A stretch of 64,000 nucleotides of DNA from Methanobacterium_B sp963825335 (GCA_963825335.1 CAWGSP010000001.1:2046001-2110000), one strand, 5' to 3'. Counted from the first letter of the stretch, positions 48,056 through 57,805 are shown. The notes: generated from the letters alone by a model not told the origin. Made by a program: numbers and translations.

Positions 48056-48121
48056 TATGCAAAAACATATAAATATCGGCCATTACATATACCCCATTTA
48101 AGTGAAGTATCAAATGTTTTT
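48056..48121 (+). repeat. dispersed 66-bp repeat, copy 2 (promoter-like)
   Basis: It holds the same 20-bp block at 48081-48100 and a better TATA-like stretch (AACATATAAATATC, about 48064-48077). Similarity to copy 1 stops after the GTATCAAATG-TTTT segment. No gene follows within 550 bp, so a small non-coding or leaderless transcript is possible. Confidence 0.65.
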
Positions 48122-48585
48122 AGGTGTTAAAAATTGGTTAAAAAAATCGAGAATTACATTGTTAAATCTGTATACATAAATCATTAGATCTATAATTTTT
48201 TCTATTTCGTTATATCATGGTTTAACGAAATAAATTATTATATAACTTTATTCAAAAGTGGCCATAATTGACTAATTTGAATTATAAACTATAAATATAT
48301 ATTAAATTGTTCAAAAAAGTAGTTTTATAACTATAAATCTAATTTTAAAGTCTATATCAATTTTAATTAAATGTTTTATAAATCATCAAAATTTAGTATT
48401 ACTATAGCAGTTTTCGACATATTACGTATTTTGGATCATGAATAGATCAAAATATTCTGTAACTTTGTTGATCTATTTGAATTAATAAAATTAAGTGTAC
48501 AATTTTTTTGATAATGATATTCAACTCTAGAATAGCTATGTTGAAATAACCGTTCGAACAACTAATCATAATCATTATTTTAAAC

Positions 48586-48637
48586 GTTGTAAATAATCTT
48601 ACAACATTGAAATATGATGTGCCAAACTATAAATAGT
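48586..48637 (+). promoter_or_regulatory. inverted repeat and TATA box of the TrmB gene
   Basis: GTTGTAA (48586-48592) and TTACAAC (48599-48605) form a 7-bp inverted repeat with a 6-bp spacer. A TATA-like ACTATAAATAG follows about 20 bp downstream (48626-48636). A site upstream of the TATA box suits activation or autoregulation by the TrmB-type regulator encoded next. Confidence 0.55.
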
Positions 48638-48691
48638 TTTCGTAAAGTAAATAGAATTAGAACAACTTTAAAAAAGGAGGTTTTTTTTCAT

Positions 48692-49510
48692 ATGACCGAA
48701 ATACCCACACAATTAATTAAATCATTAACTTCCCTGGGACTTCTAGAATCAGAAGCAAAAGTTTATGCAGCACTAGTAATATTGAAAAGTGCTGGAATAA
48801 AGGAACTTTTAGAATTCCTTGATATTTCAAAACCCCAAATTTATGAACGGCTAAAAATGTTGGAGGATAGAGGCTTAATCATACTAACAAACCCTAGACC
48901 TGTCACATATCAAGCAATAACTCCAAATATAGCTTTAGAAATCCTCGTAGAGCGTATACATACGGCCAAAAATGATGCCGTAAGACAGTTCCATGAATTA
49001 GAAAATAATGATCTATCTGAAAATTCATCCCAGCCATTATGGTTCATTTTTGGAGATCCCAGTTTTGAGTTCAAGATCCGTGATATGATCAAAAATGCCA
49101 AAGAATCTATTTACTGTGTAACTTCTGAAAAAAATCTTGACTATATAAAAATGATGTTAAATAAAAGTATAAAAACTCAACTAATAGTCATATCAGATAA
49201 TAAAAATATTGAAAATGAACTCAAACACAGATATAACACCAAAAATGCCACAATTATAACCATTGATAAGGCTGAAATGAGAAATTTGGAATGTACAAAA
49301 GACATTGCAGACAATGATGTATTAAAAGAGTTAGCTAATGCAATAGATATCGATAATTATTTCACACTTGTAGTTGATGATTCTCAAGTTTTATTCATAC
49401 CACCTTTAAGGGGTGACTCAGTAAAAGCTATCACAATAGAAAATAAAATTATGGTCAAATTATTTATGCATAACCTAAAAAAAGAACCATTCGGCCTAAC
49501 AATACCATAA
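48692..49510 (+). CDS. TrmB family transcriptional regulator
   Basis: A 272-residue regulator. The N-terminal winged helix (residues about 8-75: LTSLGLLESEAKVYAAL, ISKPQIYERLKMLEDRGLI) is the TrmB/SplB type. A coiled-coil stretch follows, then a phospholipase-D-like regulatory domain (LWFIFGDPSFEFKIRDMI). TrmB proteins sense sugars or other metabolites and repress or activate nearby promoters. AAGGAGGT (48674-48681) sets ATG 48692; the open frame upstream to 48614 is leader. Targets may include the promoter-like repeats upstream or the membrane genes downstream. Confidence 0.88.
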   Translation: MTEIPTQLIKSLTSLGLLESEAKVYAALVILKSAGIKELLEFLDISKPQIYERLKMLEDRGLIILTNPRPVTYQAITPNIALEILVERIHTAKNDAVRQFHELENNDLSENSSQPLWFIFGDPSFEFKIRDMIKNAKESIYCVTSEKNLDYIKMMLNKSIKTQLIVISDNKNIENELKHRYNTKNATIITIDKAEMRNLECTKDIADNDVLKELANAIDIDNYFTLVVDDSQVLFIPPLRGDSVKAITIENKIMVKLFMHNLKKEPFGLTIP

Positions 49511-49900
49511 AACAAATTTTAGATGATGGAAATTATTTAGCTGATGATTACAACTACAATCCATATTCTCCTATTAAGAATAAACATTTTATTCAGAGAT
49601 GTGAAAACTATGATAAATCGACAAAAAGCCAGATCGCTAGTTACACAATGTAAAATTTATTATTTAACATGATGAGATTGGTAAAACCTCTGTTAAGAGT
49701 TTTATGATACATATAATCCCTTGCAGGACAAATCACATGTTGATCATGTCATGTTATCTTAACTTATCATCCACATTTTCATGCCTATTTTTTTAAGTAT
49801 TACAATTAAATCCTATATATTTGCTTTTGTCTAGAATATTACTCAAACATATTCAAATATTAAGACAGTTATACTAAGAGTCTAGCAACTAGGTGATAAA
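49511..49900. other. intergenic, no gene seen
   Basis: AT-rich spacer with the promoter of the DUF4013 gene presumably near its right end (SD AGGTGAT just before 49901). Confidence 0.45.
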
Positions 49901-50569
49901 ATGAATATTATAGGAAATATCAGCAATTCTCTCAGATATCCTACTAAAAACTGGGTAAAACTGATCATACTCGGAATAATCTTGATAATCCCAATCGTTA
50001 ATTTAATTGGCCTGGGATATTACTTAAGAATCATAAAATCAACAATTGTTGGTATAAATGGACTGCCAGATTTCGACCACTTAGGAGAATTATTTATAGA
50101 CGGTATAAAAGTTTTAATAGTCGGTATAATTTACGCAATTGTACCTTTGATATTTTACACACTATCACTTGTATTTGCCGCACCCAGTCCCATCCCGAGT
50201 AACATACCTTCATTAACTGAAATTCCAGTGATATTCTTGATATTGGGAACCATATCTGCCCTAATAATAAGTATATTTGCATATATTGGTATGGCCAACA
50301 TGGCTTACTATCGCAGTGAAATCAGTGCAGCGTTTAGGTATCATGAAATACTAGATAGAATAAGTGCAATTGGATGGGGAAGTTACATCCTTTGGTGGAT
50401 ATTTGTGACGTTAATAATGGCAGTTTTAGGATTTATCATCGGTATACTAGGTGGAATTGTGTTGTTCTTCCTCATAGGATTGGTGGTGCTTTTGTTGGGG
50501 TTCAGCTACTATTTGATGTTCCAAGCAAGGTCTGTTGCACGTATATTCATATCTAGTGGAGACTACTAA
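49901..50569 (+). CDS. DUF4013 multi-pass membrane protein
   Basis: A 222-residue membrane protein matching DUF4013: an amphipathic start (ISNSLRYPTKNWVKLIILG), about five or six hydrophobic helices, and a GLGYYLRIIKSTI motif after the first. Function unknown; the family is abundant in methanogens and haloarchaea. AGGTGAT precedes the ATG. The secreted TIM-barrel-like gene starts 79 bp downstream and may be co-transcribed. Confidence 0.85.
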   Translation: MNIIGNISNSLRYPTKNWVKLIILGIILIIPIVNLIGLGYYLRIIKSTIVGINGLPDFDHLGELFIDGIKVLIVGIIYAIVPLIFYTLSLVFAAPSPIPSNIPSLTEIPVIFLILGTISALIISIFAYIGMANMAYYRSEISAAFRYHEILDRISAIGWGSYILWWIFVTLIMAVLGFIIGILGGIVLFFLIGLVVLLLGFSYYLMFQARSVARIFISSGDY

Positions 50570-50648
50570 TATGTTAAATTATCGAAAGAACGAGCTTCAA
50601 TCGAGTCTTTCAATATTCATTAAAGGATTTTTATCTGGAGGTATTTAG

Positions 50649-51416
50649 ATTAAATATAAATTGAAGTTATCATTCATTATATTACTCACACTGTTATTAG
50701 GTTTAAATTCAGGATGTGTAGCTGCATCAGGGAATTTTAATAATACACAGACTGTTAATCCAAATTTTATTGTGGGATACTATATAAATCCCAGCTTTAC
50801 ACCCATATCCGAAATCAATTTTACAGCATTAAAAAGTGCTGGAATTACAGATGTATATGTTTTGGTAACAAACAGTGATTATTTACCCGTACTATCACAA
50901 GCCCAATCGAAAGCTGATGCTGTGGGAATAAAGACGAATGCGTGGGTATATCCAGGATTTGGATATGCATCACAGGTCGCTCATATGAACATAGGAGTGC
51001 AGTTAGATTTGGAAACCTATGATGTTCCGGCATATCTTTTACAGGTTCTGGACATGAGACTTGCAACTTATGGAGTACCATTCTCCATTACAGTTAAACC
51101 CGATGGATGGGACGGAATGCAATATTACTACCTTCTCGAACCTTTATGCGATTATGTGGTTCCCCAACTATATATTGGAGACTACGGGCAGGGAATAACA
51201 GGTTTAACCAATAGGGTTCAGGATTATGATCAAATCTACAACATTTACGATATACTATTTCCGGATAAAATTGTAGCAGGACTTCAAACCTACCAATCGG
51301 ACCAAAATATAACACTCAAGAGTCCGAGCGCACTGTCAGAAGAAATCAAAAGTGTACAACCTTACACACACGGTGTGATACTGTTCAGGTATGGATTATC
51401 CAACTATGATGGTTAA
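50649..51416 (+). CDS. secreted TIM-barrel-like protein, probable ATT start
   Basis: About 255 residues. A signal peptide (KLSFIILLTLLLGLNSGCVAA) precedes a domain that reads like a glycoside-hydrolase TIM barrel: FIVGYYINPSFTPISE, GITDVYVLV, NAWVYPGFGY, VQLDLETYD (a likely acidic catalytic pair), YVVPQLYIGDYG and GVILFRYGLSNYDG. It probably acts on the cell surface; the substrate is unknown. GGAGGT (50637-50642) is followed after six bases by ATT (50649), giving an ATT-AAA-TAT-AAA start with a good positively charged N-region. The only normal in-frame start is TTG 50661, which is 18 bases from the SD. Confidence 0.75.
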   Translation: MKYKLKLSFIILLTLLLGLNSGCVAASGNFNNTQTVNPNFIVGYYINPSFTPISEINFTALKSAGITDVYVLVTNSDYLPVLSQAQSKADAVGIKTNAWVYPGFGYASQVAHMNIGVQLDLETYDVPAYLLQVLDMRLATYGVPFSITVKPDGWDGMQYYYLLEPLCDYVVPQLYIGDYGQGITGLTNRVQDYDQIYNIYDILFPDKIVAGLQTYQSDQNITLKSPSALSEEIKSVQPYTHGVILFRYGLSNYDG

Positions 51417-51658
51417 AGTGGCTCCAGTTATCCTATCACAATAATGGTTTCACATCCATGATTAAAGGGTGATTGTAATGTGCTCTCATCACTATTAGAG
51501 TATGCATGCAGCCAGCATTTACAGAATAATTGATACCAACTTTTTACTATTTTTTTACTTTTGCAATTCAAAGTACAGTTTCGTCAATATCTACCAATAT
51601 TTGAAAATAAATAAAATCATATGGAATATGCTGTCATGGTTCCCAGTTGATTGATCGA

Positions 51659-52545
51659 TCATCTTTTGCTAATCAATGGTAAAATTACGGCTGATGGGTG
51701 TTCTGGATCATGAAAAATGCATTGTTTTGCGACTTTAATGATAGTTGCTGTGTTTAATGATTCATTTGTACCTAGATTTCTTGCATAGCGTGGGAAAGCG
51801 CCGCTTGAAACTTGTACCCTAATACGATGTCCTTTTTGAAAGCCGTAAGCTGTAGGCCAGAGATTAACATGGACTTGGATGGTGCCATCGGGATTTGGAG
51901 ATGGTCTACGTGGGAATAATCTTTTTATACCATCACAAACATTTAGAATCTTACCTGTTTTATCAACATCACAAATTTTAACAAAAAAATCTGTGTATCC
52001 AAGTTCGATTTAATGAAAAGTTCGGCAGTCACAGGTCCTATCAGTTCTGTTTTAGAAGTTAGTTCGTCACTAGTATATATGATCAAATCAGTTCTAGATT
52101 CAAGTTTTCTGTTATCTTTAACTGGTTCTCTATTGATACACCACCTACACTGGGAGTTGGATCGGCTGGATCATAGATGTATTGGTCGGGTACGCTAGAA
52201 ATTGGGATGGTTGGGGCGAAACCATGATCTAGTTGCAGACCATCGTTCTGGTTGCATTTCAGTTGGTGGCCAAACAGGGTAATCACGCCATTCATTGGCT
52301 GATCCCATTACAAATATACGTACAGGTGATTTACGGAGATTGCTGATCTAGCATCTGTGCCCTAAGCCAGAGTATCCCCTCCTTAGCTCCAGAGGTTGCA
52401 GTTTCAATGTGTGTCCAGGGACCAATAGTCAAATAAGGGTTCTTTCCCTCGGATTGCATTATGATATAATCGTTTAGAGTGGGAGGCAAGAAAAAATCGT
52501 TCCAACCAGTTACCATGTTAGGTGCTGTTGTACCAACTAATAAAA
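51659..52545 (-). pseudogene. CocE/NonD-type hydrolase, 5'-truncated and multiply frameshifted
   Basis: Pieces in several frames align in order with the C-terminal half of an X-Pro dipeptidyl-peptidase/CocE-like hydrolase: MVTGWNDFFLPPTLNDYI, GPWTHIETA, RIFVMGSANEWRDYPVWPP, LAPTIPISSVPDQYIYDPADP, GPVTAELFIKS, VCDGIKRLFPRRPSPNPDG and VSSGAFPRYARNLGTNE, ending at 51659. At least four frame changes separate them. The N-terminal half with the catalytic serine is missing. The gene is dead. It lies downstream of the MFS exporter on the same strand. Confidence 0.85.
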
Positions 52546-52720
52546 ATAGCTTAAGTTGAAATGGTTAATAAAAAGAGCAACTCAAATGTTATTTATAACT
52601 TATTCGATAGGTTAATATAAATATGTTTCAATATTTAATCGATCATCTTTCACATTATAACGGTTTGTGTAGATTTATTATATTATCATGTAAAAAATTG
52701 TAAATTGTAAATGTTTTTAT

Positions 52721-52729
52721 CACCTCCTC
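52721..52729 (-). promoter_or_regulatory. orphan Shine-Dalgarno site
   Basis: A perfect GAGGAGGTG (reverse strand) lies just after the MFS stop codon, but only a few sense codons follow it. It was probably the SD of the decayed hydrolase gene, whose 5' half has been deleted between here and 52545. Confidence 0.55.
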
Positions 52730-52750
52730 GATTTTTTAAAAATTTAATTT

Positions 52751-54475
52751 TTAATCCTGTAGGCTTTCTACCACTTCTGAATCTTTTGATTTTTGGTCTG
52801 TTTTGGGAGCTGTTTTCAGTACTTCATCTTCGTGTATATATTTTTCTCCACGAAGTGCCGATAGTATTGCTGCTACAGCAGATAGTAGTGCCCCGATATA
52901 GAATGATGTTCTGAGTGATGGTATAAACGCATTTGCTAGTGTCGATGGGAACCATGTTGTTCCAGTTAGTGTGTGCAGTGTTGTGTGGGGTATCATCGCA
53001 ACAATTTGTACAGGTAATGCTGCCAATATTGCGTTTACTGGGTTGTAACCTAAAAACGCAGAGAATAATGCTGCTGTCGGCGGTATACTGCTTAATATTG
53101 GAGCTAGATGGACAGCACCTATGCTTGTAAGTGAAGCTGTCATTGCATCTGGAAATCTTTGTGTTAATCCAATTATGACTATGGTGAAAAATATCGCCAT
53201 ACTAGCCGTAAATGCTGTGTTCATTATGGTTGACATCATTCCAGAAGCAACACCCCTATCTTCGGGTGGTACTGAGTTCATAATCGAAGCACTGTTAGGT
53301 GATCCGAACATTCCACTTCCCATTCCCATCAAGAACTCTGCCAGTGCAAATTCTATGAAATTGAAATTGTATGGTAGAGCAGCAAACACAAGGAAAGATA
53401 TGGTTACAACAACCATTCCACATGTAGCTATCCAACGTGGCCCGTATTTATCTGATAATATGCCTGAAAGTGGCCCCATGACTACTATTCCGAATGTTAA
53501 AGGCAGCATATAAATACCAGCCCAGAATGGTGTAGAACTGTAACTGTAACCATGAAGTGGTAGCCAGATTCCCTGCAATAAGAGTATCAGCATGAACATC
53601 ATACCACCACGACCTAATGATCCGAGTAAACTCGCCATGTTTGCGTATGCAAACATTCTGTTCCTAAATAGATCCAACCGGAACATTGGCGATTCGACCC
53701 GATTTTCAATAAATGGGAACAGTATCAGGGCAAATAATCCTCCTAACATTGATGCAATAACCCATGGGTTGCTCCATCCCATTGGACTGTTACCGTAAGG
53801 TATTAATCCATATGTGACACCGATTAATAGTAATGTAATTCCGAGGAGGAATGTGACATTACCCACTACGTCTATCTTAGTTTTAACAGCCTTGGTAGAT
53901 AGCTCTTTGAGTTTATAATACGACCATATTGTTCCGATTAATCCAAATGGTACGCTGACCAAAAATACAAATCTCCAGTCAAATACCGCAAGTATTCCTC
54001 CGAGTATCAGTCCCAAGAATGATCCAGACATCACAGCTACCATATTTATACCCAATGCTTTTCCACGCTCAGTGGATGGAAATGCATCTGTAAGAATGGC
54101 TGCGCTGTTAGCCATGAACAATGCACTTCCTGTAGCCTGTATGATCCTGAAGAATATAATTTCTAAAGCACCCATATCTCCAGTTGAAGGCGTTAAATAC
54201 AGTAATATTGATGCTAAACTGAATATCAGAAAGCCCAGACGGAACATTTTTACTCGCCCATACATGTCTGAAATCCTTCCAAAACTCAGAAGTAGCGTAG
54301 CAGTAACAAGTCCATATCCCATCAATATCCATAAAAGATACTGGAATGAATTAAGTGGATTGATATGGATACCGTTGAAGATCGCAGGAAGAGCAATCAA
54401 AACGATACTCATATTTATACTTCCCATTAAAGAAGCTATAATAACATTTGACATAGCTGTCCATTTATACTCCAA
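52751..54475 (-). CDS. MFS drug/proton exporter, 14-TM (DHA2/EmrB type)
   Basis: A 574-residue transporter with 14 hydrophobic helices. Family signs are GSINMSIVLIALPAI in TM1, the loop motif FGRISDMYGRVKMF, and the antiporter motif in GSFLGLILGGILAVFDWRFVF. It should expel organic compounds using the proton gradient. Compared with typical 500-residue relatives it has a long loop before TM14 (ILSSIPPTAALFSAFLGY...). AGGAGGT lies seven bases before TTG 54475; the GTG at 54481 is only one base from the SD, so I prefer the TTG. The dead hydrolase follows on the same strand. Confidence 0.9.
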   Translation of the reverse strand: MEYKWTAMSNVIIASLMGSINMSIVLIALPAIFNGIHINPLNSFQYLLWILMGYGLVTATLLLSFGRISDMYGRVKMFRLGFLIFSLASILLYLTPSTGDMGALEIIFFRIIQATGSALFMANSAAILTDAFPSTERGKALGINMVAVMSGSFLGLILGGILAVFDWRFVFLVSVPFGLIGTIWSYYKLKELSTKAVKTKIDVVGNVTFLLGITLLLIGVTYGLIPYGNSPMGWSNPWVIASMLGGLFALILFPFIENRVESPMFRLDLFRNRMFAYANMASLLGSLGRGGMMFMLILLLQGIWLPLHGYSYSSTPFWAGIYMLPLTFGIVVMGPLSGILSDKYGPRWIATCGMVVVTISFLVFAALPYNFNFIEFALAEFLMGMGSGMFGSPNSASIMNSVPPEDRGVASGMMSTIMNTAFTASMAIFFTIVIIGLTQRFPDAMTASLTSIGAVHLAPILSSIPPTAALFSAFLGYNPVNAILAALPVQIVAMIPHTTLHTLTGTTWFPSTLANAFIPSLRTSFYIGALLSAVAAILSALRGEKYIHEDEVLKTAPKTDQKSKDSEVVESLQD

Positions 54476-55336
54476 AATCACGACCTCCTATATTTTTTTT
54501 TTAAAATTGTCAATTATTATGATTCTCAATAATACAAAACAATGAATAGTCTCATTAAAAATTTAATTTGTGGATAAAGTTACATATCGAAGGAAATAAA
54601 TTTATATCAAACCGATGATTGATATTTGAAACTTATTTCAGATTTTTCACGGGTTTATCCAATAAAGTTGGATATGTTTTGGATGAAGTCACAAATTCAA
54701 TATTATGTGCTACATCTCAATTTAATAAGAACTTAAAAAACAGTCCTTTAATCAGCTAATATTAACCTATATTCTGATAATTCAATAAAATCTTATATTA
54801 CATAAACTTCGGATTAGGAATAGTTTAATGTAAAAATCATCGAATTTTCACTTAATTTAACCCACAATCATTTAAATCATACTTATCATGTTTTTATGTA
54901 CAATCATATTTAAATGTTTATGATCATACTAAAAATACAATCAGAGAATATTCTCCGGGGTTATTATATGATATAAGCTAAAACAATAATATTTGTTTTT
55001 AGTAATCTGTATCTAATCAATTATTTTTAAACACCAGATTTTGATCAATTGATGATTAGCAAGTTTAAAACAGGTTCTGAAATTATTGTTGAATTTATTG
55101 GACATTGACAAAATATCAAAATATGAAAAACATCCCTAAATAAACACACCAAGTATAGATGTCAATGTTAATTTAGTTTATTTATAACTTGATGAATGAA
55201 TATGATACACTCTTGCAAATTGAAGGCAGTTAATTATTAATTTGTTCGGTCCTGATAACGTAATTCACAAATATCACCATATCAACAAGACCAAATTTTA
55301 TTATCTAATTAAAAATCATATAAGATATTAAATTTA
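54476..55336. other. intergenic, 0.86 kb, no gene seen
   Basis: It lies upstream of the MFS gene and downstream of the histidine kinase gene, both leftward. A perfect 12-bp palindrome GAGAATATTCTC stands at 54944-54955, about 470 bp from the MFS start; its role is unclear. No SD-linked frame found. Confidence 0.5.
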
Positions 55337-57805
55337 TCAGATTCTTTCTTTGTAGATCAATTCCTTGAATATTATAACGAATTCTGTTCCACAGCTTGTA
55401 TCTAATGTTATCTCACCATCTAGTTGGCCGACTAAACTATTAACAAGCTGTAGTCCTAATGAATCGGTATCTTTAAAATCAAGGTATTCAGGAAATCCTG
55501 TACCATTTTCTCCAATAACTAATTCGTAGTTATCATCGATTTGTTTTAGTGAGATGTGTATTTTGCCCTTTCTTCCATTTGGAAAGGCATATTTAAGACT
55601 GTTAGATACCAGCTCACTTATTATAAGTCCACAAGGAACTGCTGTTTCTATATTCAATTGAACTTTTTGTATATCGAGTGATAATTCTATTTGATCGGTT
55701 TTTATGTTGTATGAGTAGAACATGTCGTTGACCAATCTCTCGATATAGTCATCAAATTGTATATGTGTAAAATTAGTTGATTGGTACAAATTTTCATGTA
55801 TCATAGCCATGGTCTTAACACGGTTTTGACTTTCCATTAGGACTTTCATTGCTTCTTCATCCTCTGTATACCGTCTTTGTAGGCTCAACAGACTTGAAAT
55901 AATTTGCATATTATTTTTTACCCTGTGATGTATCTCCTTTAAAAGAAGTTCTTTTTCGTTTAGAGAAGCTTTTATTTTATCTTTAGCATCTTTAATATTA
56001 CTGATATCTGTAATTATTCCCCTTAATCCTGTTATTTGATTATTATCTATTATTGTATCGGTGTATATTATAACTGGAATTTTTTTACCGTTTTTTTTGA
56101 TTAGTGTATATTCAACACCGCCCAATTTTTCACCGTTTAATATTCTGTGAATATTATGGCGTGCCCTTTTAATGTCTTCGGGAACCAGAAAATCCAGTGG
56201 AGTTAATCCCTTCTCCAATTCTTCAGGTGTGTATCCCATGATTTTATATGCTATACGACTCACGAATGTTATTTTAATGTCTTGATCGGTTTCATAGACT
56301 ATTTGAGGCATTAATTCGGCCAGATCCCTGTACTTTTTTTCACTTTCTCTGAGTGCTAATTCTGACAATTGACTGGCTGATATATCCCTTGAAATTGCCA
56401 AAGCAACAGTTTTTCCATCCAGTTTAAATAAATGATTGTTGATTTCAACCGGTATTTGTGTTCCATCTTTGGTCACGTGAACAATCCTGTATCTTGCATT
56501 ATTATTTTTCTTTAATTTTTTTGCTATCTCTTTCATCTTGTAACGACATTCAGGTGCTACTATGTCTGCAGGACCCATATTCAAAAATTCTTGCCTGCTG
56601 TAACCCAATCTATCTATTCCTACACGGTTAACCTCTGTGAAATTTATTGGGTTACCATCATCTGACATATAATTTAACGTGATCATATCGTTTGCATAGT
56701 CAAATAATTTATGATATTTTTCTTCATTCTCTGATGATTGTTTTTCAGCATTTTTACGCCGATTAATAACATCGAATATAGCTACAAAATAATTTTTATA
56801 AGGACTGTACACTGAAACTGAAAACCACATTTCAAGCGGTTCTATGTACATATCAAAGATTTCTGGGTTTCCGGTTAATGCTACTCTACCATATATCTCA
56901 AACAAATCTAAACTTGTATCATATAAATTGGGAATAACTTCACTGACATCTTTACCTATAACATCCCTCAAACCAGTTAAATATTCAAAAGCATTGTTAA
57001 CGTATATATATGTGAAATCTTTAGGAAGTCCATCCTCAAATATCATCTTACAATATGCCAAACCATTTAACATGTTGTTAAATAATGAACAGTATTGTGA
57101 TTCTATATTTTTAGGATCTGATGCATCAGATAAGATTAACTCGATGTCTCTGGATATATCCAAAGGAAGTTCAGGATATACATTATTATTGATAATGGGC
57201 ATTGGTTCTGTGAGTGATACCTGTTCTCCTTCATCATTATCCAAATTTTCAGCTTCAAATGAATTTATTTCTGCTGTTTTCTGCTCTGTTAAATCAGAAA
57301 CAACAATAATAAAATTTTTAAGCACACCTGCACTGTTAAAAATAGACTTTATAGCTAAACGTACATATTTGCGATTTAAGAGTTCAATTTCACATTTATG
57401 TGTATCATCAGAAGTTTCTGACAATTGAATATTACTGTATATTGTTTCGTACGATGCAGGTGCAGTATATTGAATAAACAAACGATCGATCAACTCGTTG
57501 GTTTCAGTTTTTAATAGAGCAGCTCCAGCATGATTAACGTTTGAAATTTTTAAATTAGCATCCAAAATAAAATATCCTAGTGGGGCAGATTCATACAGTT
57601 CAAAGTATCCCTTTTCGTACCTTTCCAATTTAATTTGGGCCCTTTTAATGTCCTCTTTCCGTATGTTGATATCGATCTGACGCATTTGCAGTTCGTGTAT
57701 TAACTCACCTGGATCAGATGGAATAGTATAATCCTTTGATACATTGAGTTGTATTTCAGGATCTCTTAGATTTTTAATCTTCCAATCTTCAACTTCTTTT
57801 ACCAG
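55337..57805 (-). CDS. PAS multidomain sensor histidine kinase (HisKA_2 type), probable CTG start
   Basis: About 822 residues, cytoplasmic. An N-terminal coiled coil (LIHELQ...) is followed by at least four PAS domains (for example LYESAPLGYFILDANLKISN and PQIVYETDQDIKITFVS), then the dimerisation and phospho-acceptor block KEIHHRVKNNMQIISSLL about 200 residues from the end. The ATPase domain has N-box ELVSNSLKYAFP, but its G1 box reads GENGTGF with Glu in place of Asp. PAS domains sense redox or small ligands. The start at CTG 57805 is chosen from GGGGAT (57811-57816) five bases upstream; ATG 57685 would cut the conserved coiled coil. Confidence 0.85.
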   Translation of the reverse strand: MVKEVEDWKIKNLRDPEIQLNVSKDYTIPSDPGELIHELQMRQIDINIRKEDIKRAQIKLERYEKGYFELYESAPLGYFILDANLKISNVNHAGAALLKTETNELIDRLFIQYTAPASYETIYSNIQLSETSDDTHKCEIELLNRKYVRLAIKSIFNSAGVLKNFIIVVSDLTEQKTAEINSFEAENLDNDEGEQVSLTEPMPIINNNVYPELPLDISRDIELILSDASDPKNIESQYCSLFNNMLNGLAYCKMIFEDGLPKDFTYIYVNNAFEYLTGLRDVIGKDVSEVIPNLYDTSLDLFEIYGRVALTGNPEIFDMYIEPLEMWFSVSVYSPYKNYFVAIFDVINRRKNAEKQSSENEEKYHKLFDYANDMITLNYMSDDGNPINFTEVNRVGIDRLGYSRQEFLNMGPADIVAPECRYKMKEIAKKLKKNNNARYRIVHVTKDGTQIPVEINNHLFKLDGKTVALAISRDISASQLSELALRESEKKYRDLAELMPQIVYETDQDIKITFVSRIAYKIMGYTPEELEKGLTPLDFLVPEDIKRARHNIHRILNGEKLGGVEYTLIKKNGKKIPVIIYTDTIIDNNQITGLRGIITDISNIKDAKDKIKASLNEKELLLKEIHHRVKNNMQIISSLLSLQRRYTEDEEAMKVLMESQNRVKTMAMIHENLYQSTNFTHIQFDDYIERLVNDMFYSYNIKTDQIELSLDIQKVQLNIETAVPCGLIISELVSNSLKYAFPNGRKGKIHISLKQIDDNYELVIGENGTGFPEYLDFKDTDSLGLQLVNSLVGQLDGEITLDTSCGTEFVIIFKELIYKERI

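Larger units (their letters stand above)
47098..48691. other. gene-poor 1.6-kb stretch with duplicated promoter-like element
   Basis: No convincing gene is visible. It holds two copies of a 66-bp element (47394-47460 and 48056-48121) and the inverted repeat and TATA box of the TrmB gene near the right end. A 65-codon frame (47445-47642) starts inside the first element without an SD and is not accepted. Confidence 0.55.

Noticed and set aside
53121..53513. Long frames opposite the MFS transporter, including a 157-codon one at 54072
   Set aside because: Antisense shadows of hydrophobic codons; no SD and no recognisable domain.
54944..54955. 12-bp palindrome GAGAATATTCTC as the MFS operator
   Set aside because: It lies about 470 bp from the MFS start with no promoter element recognised beside it, so no assignment is made.
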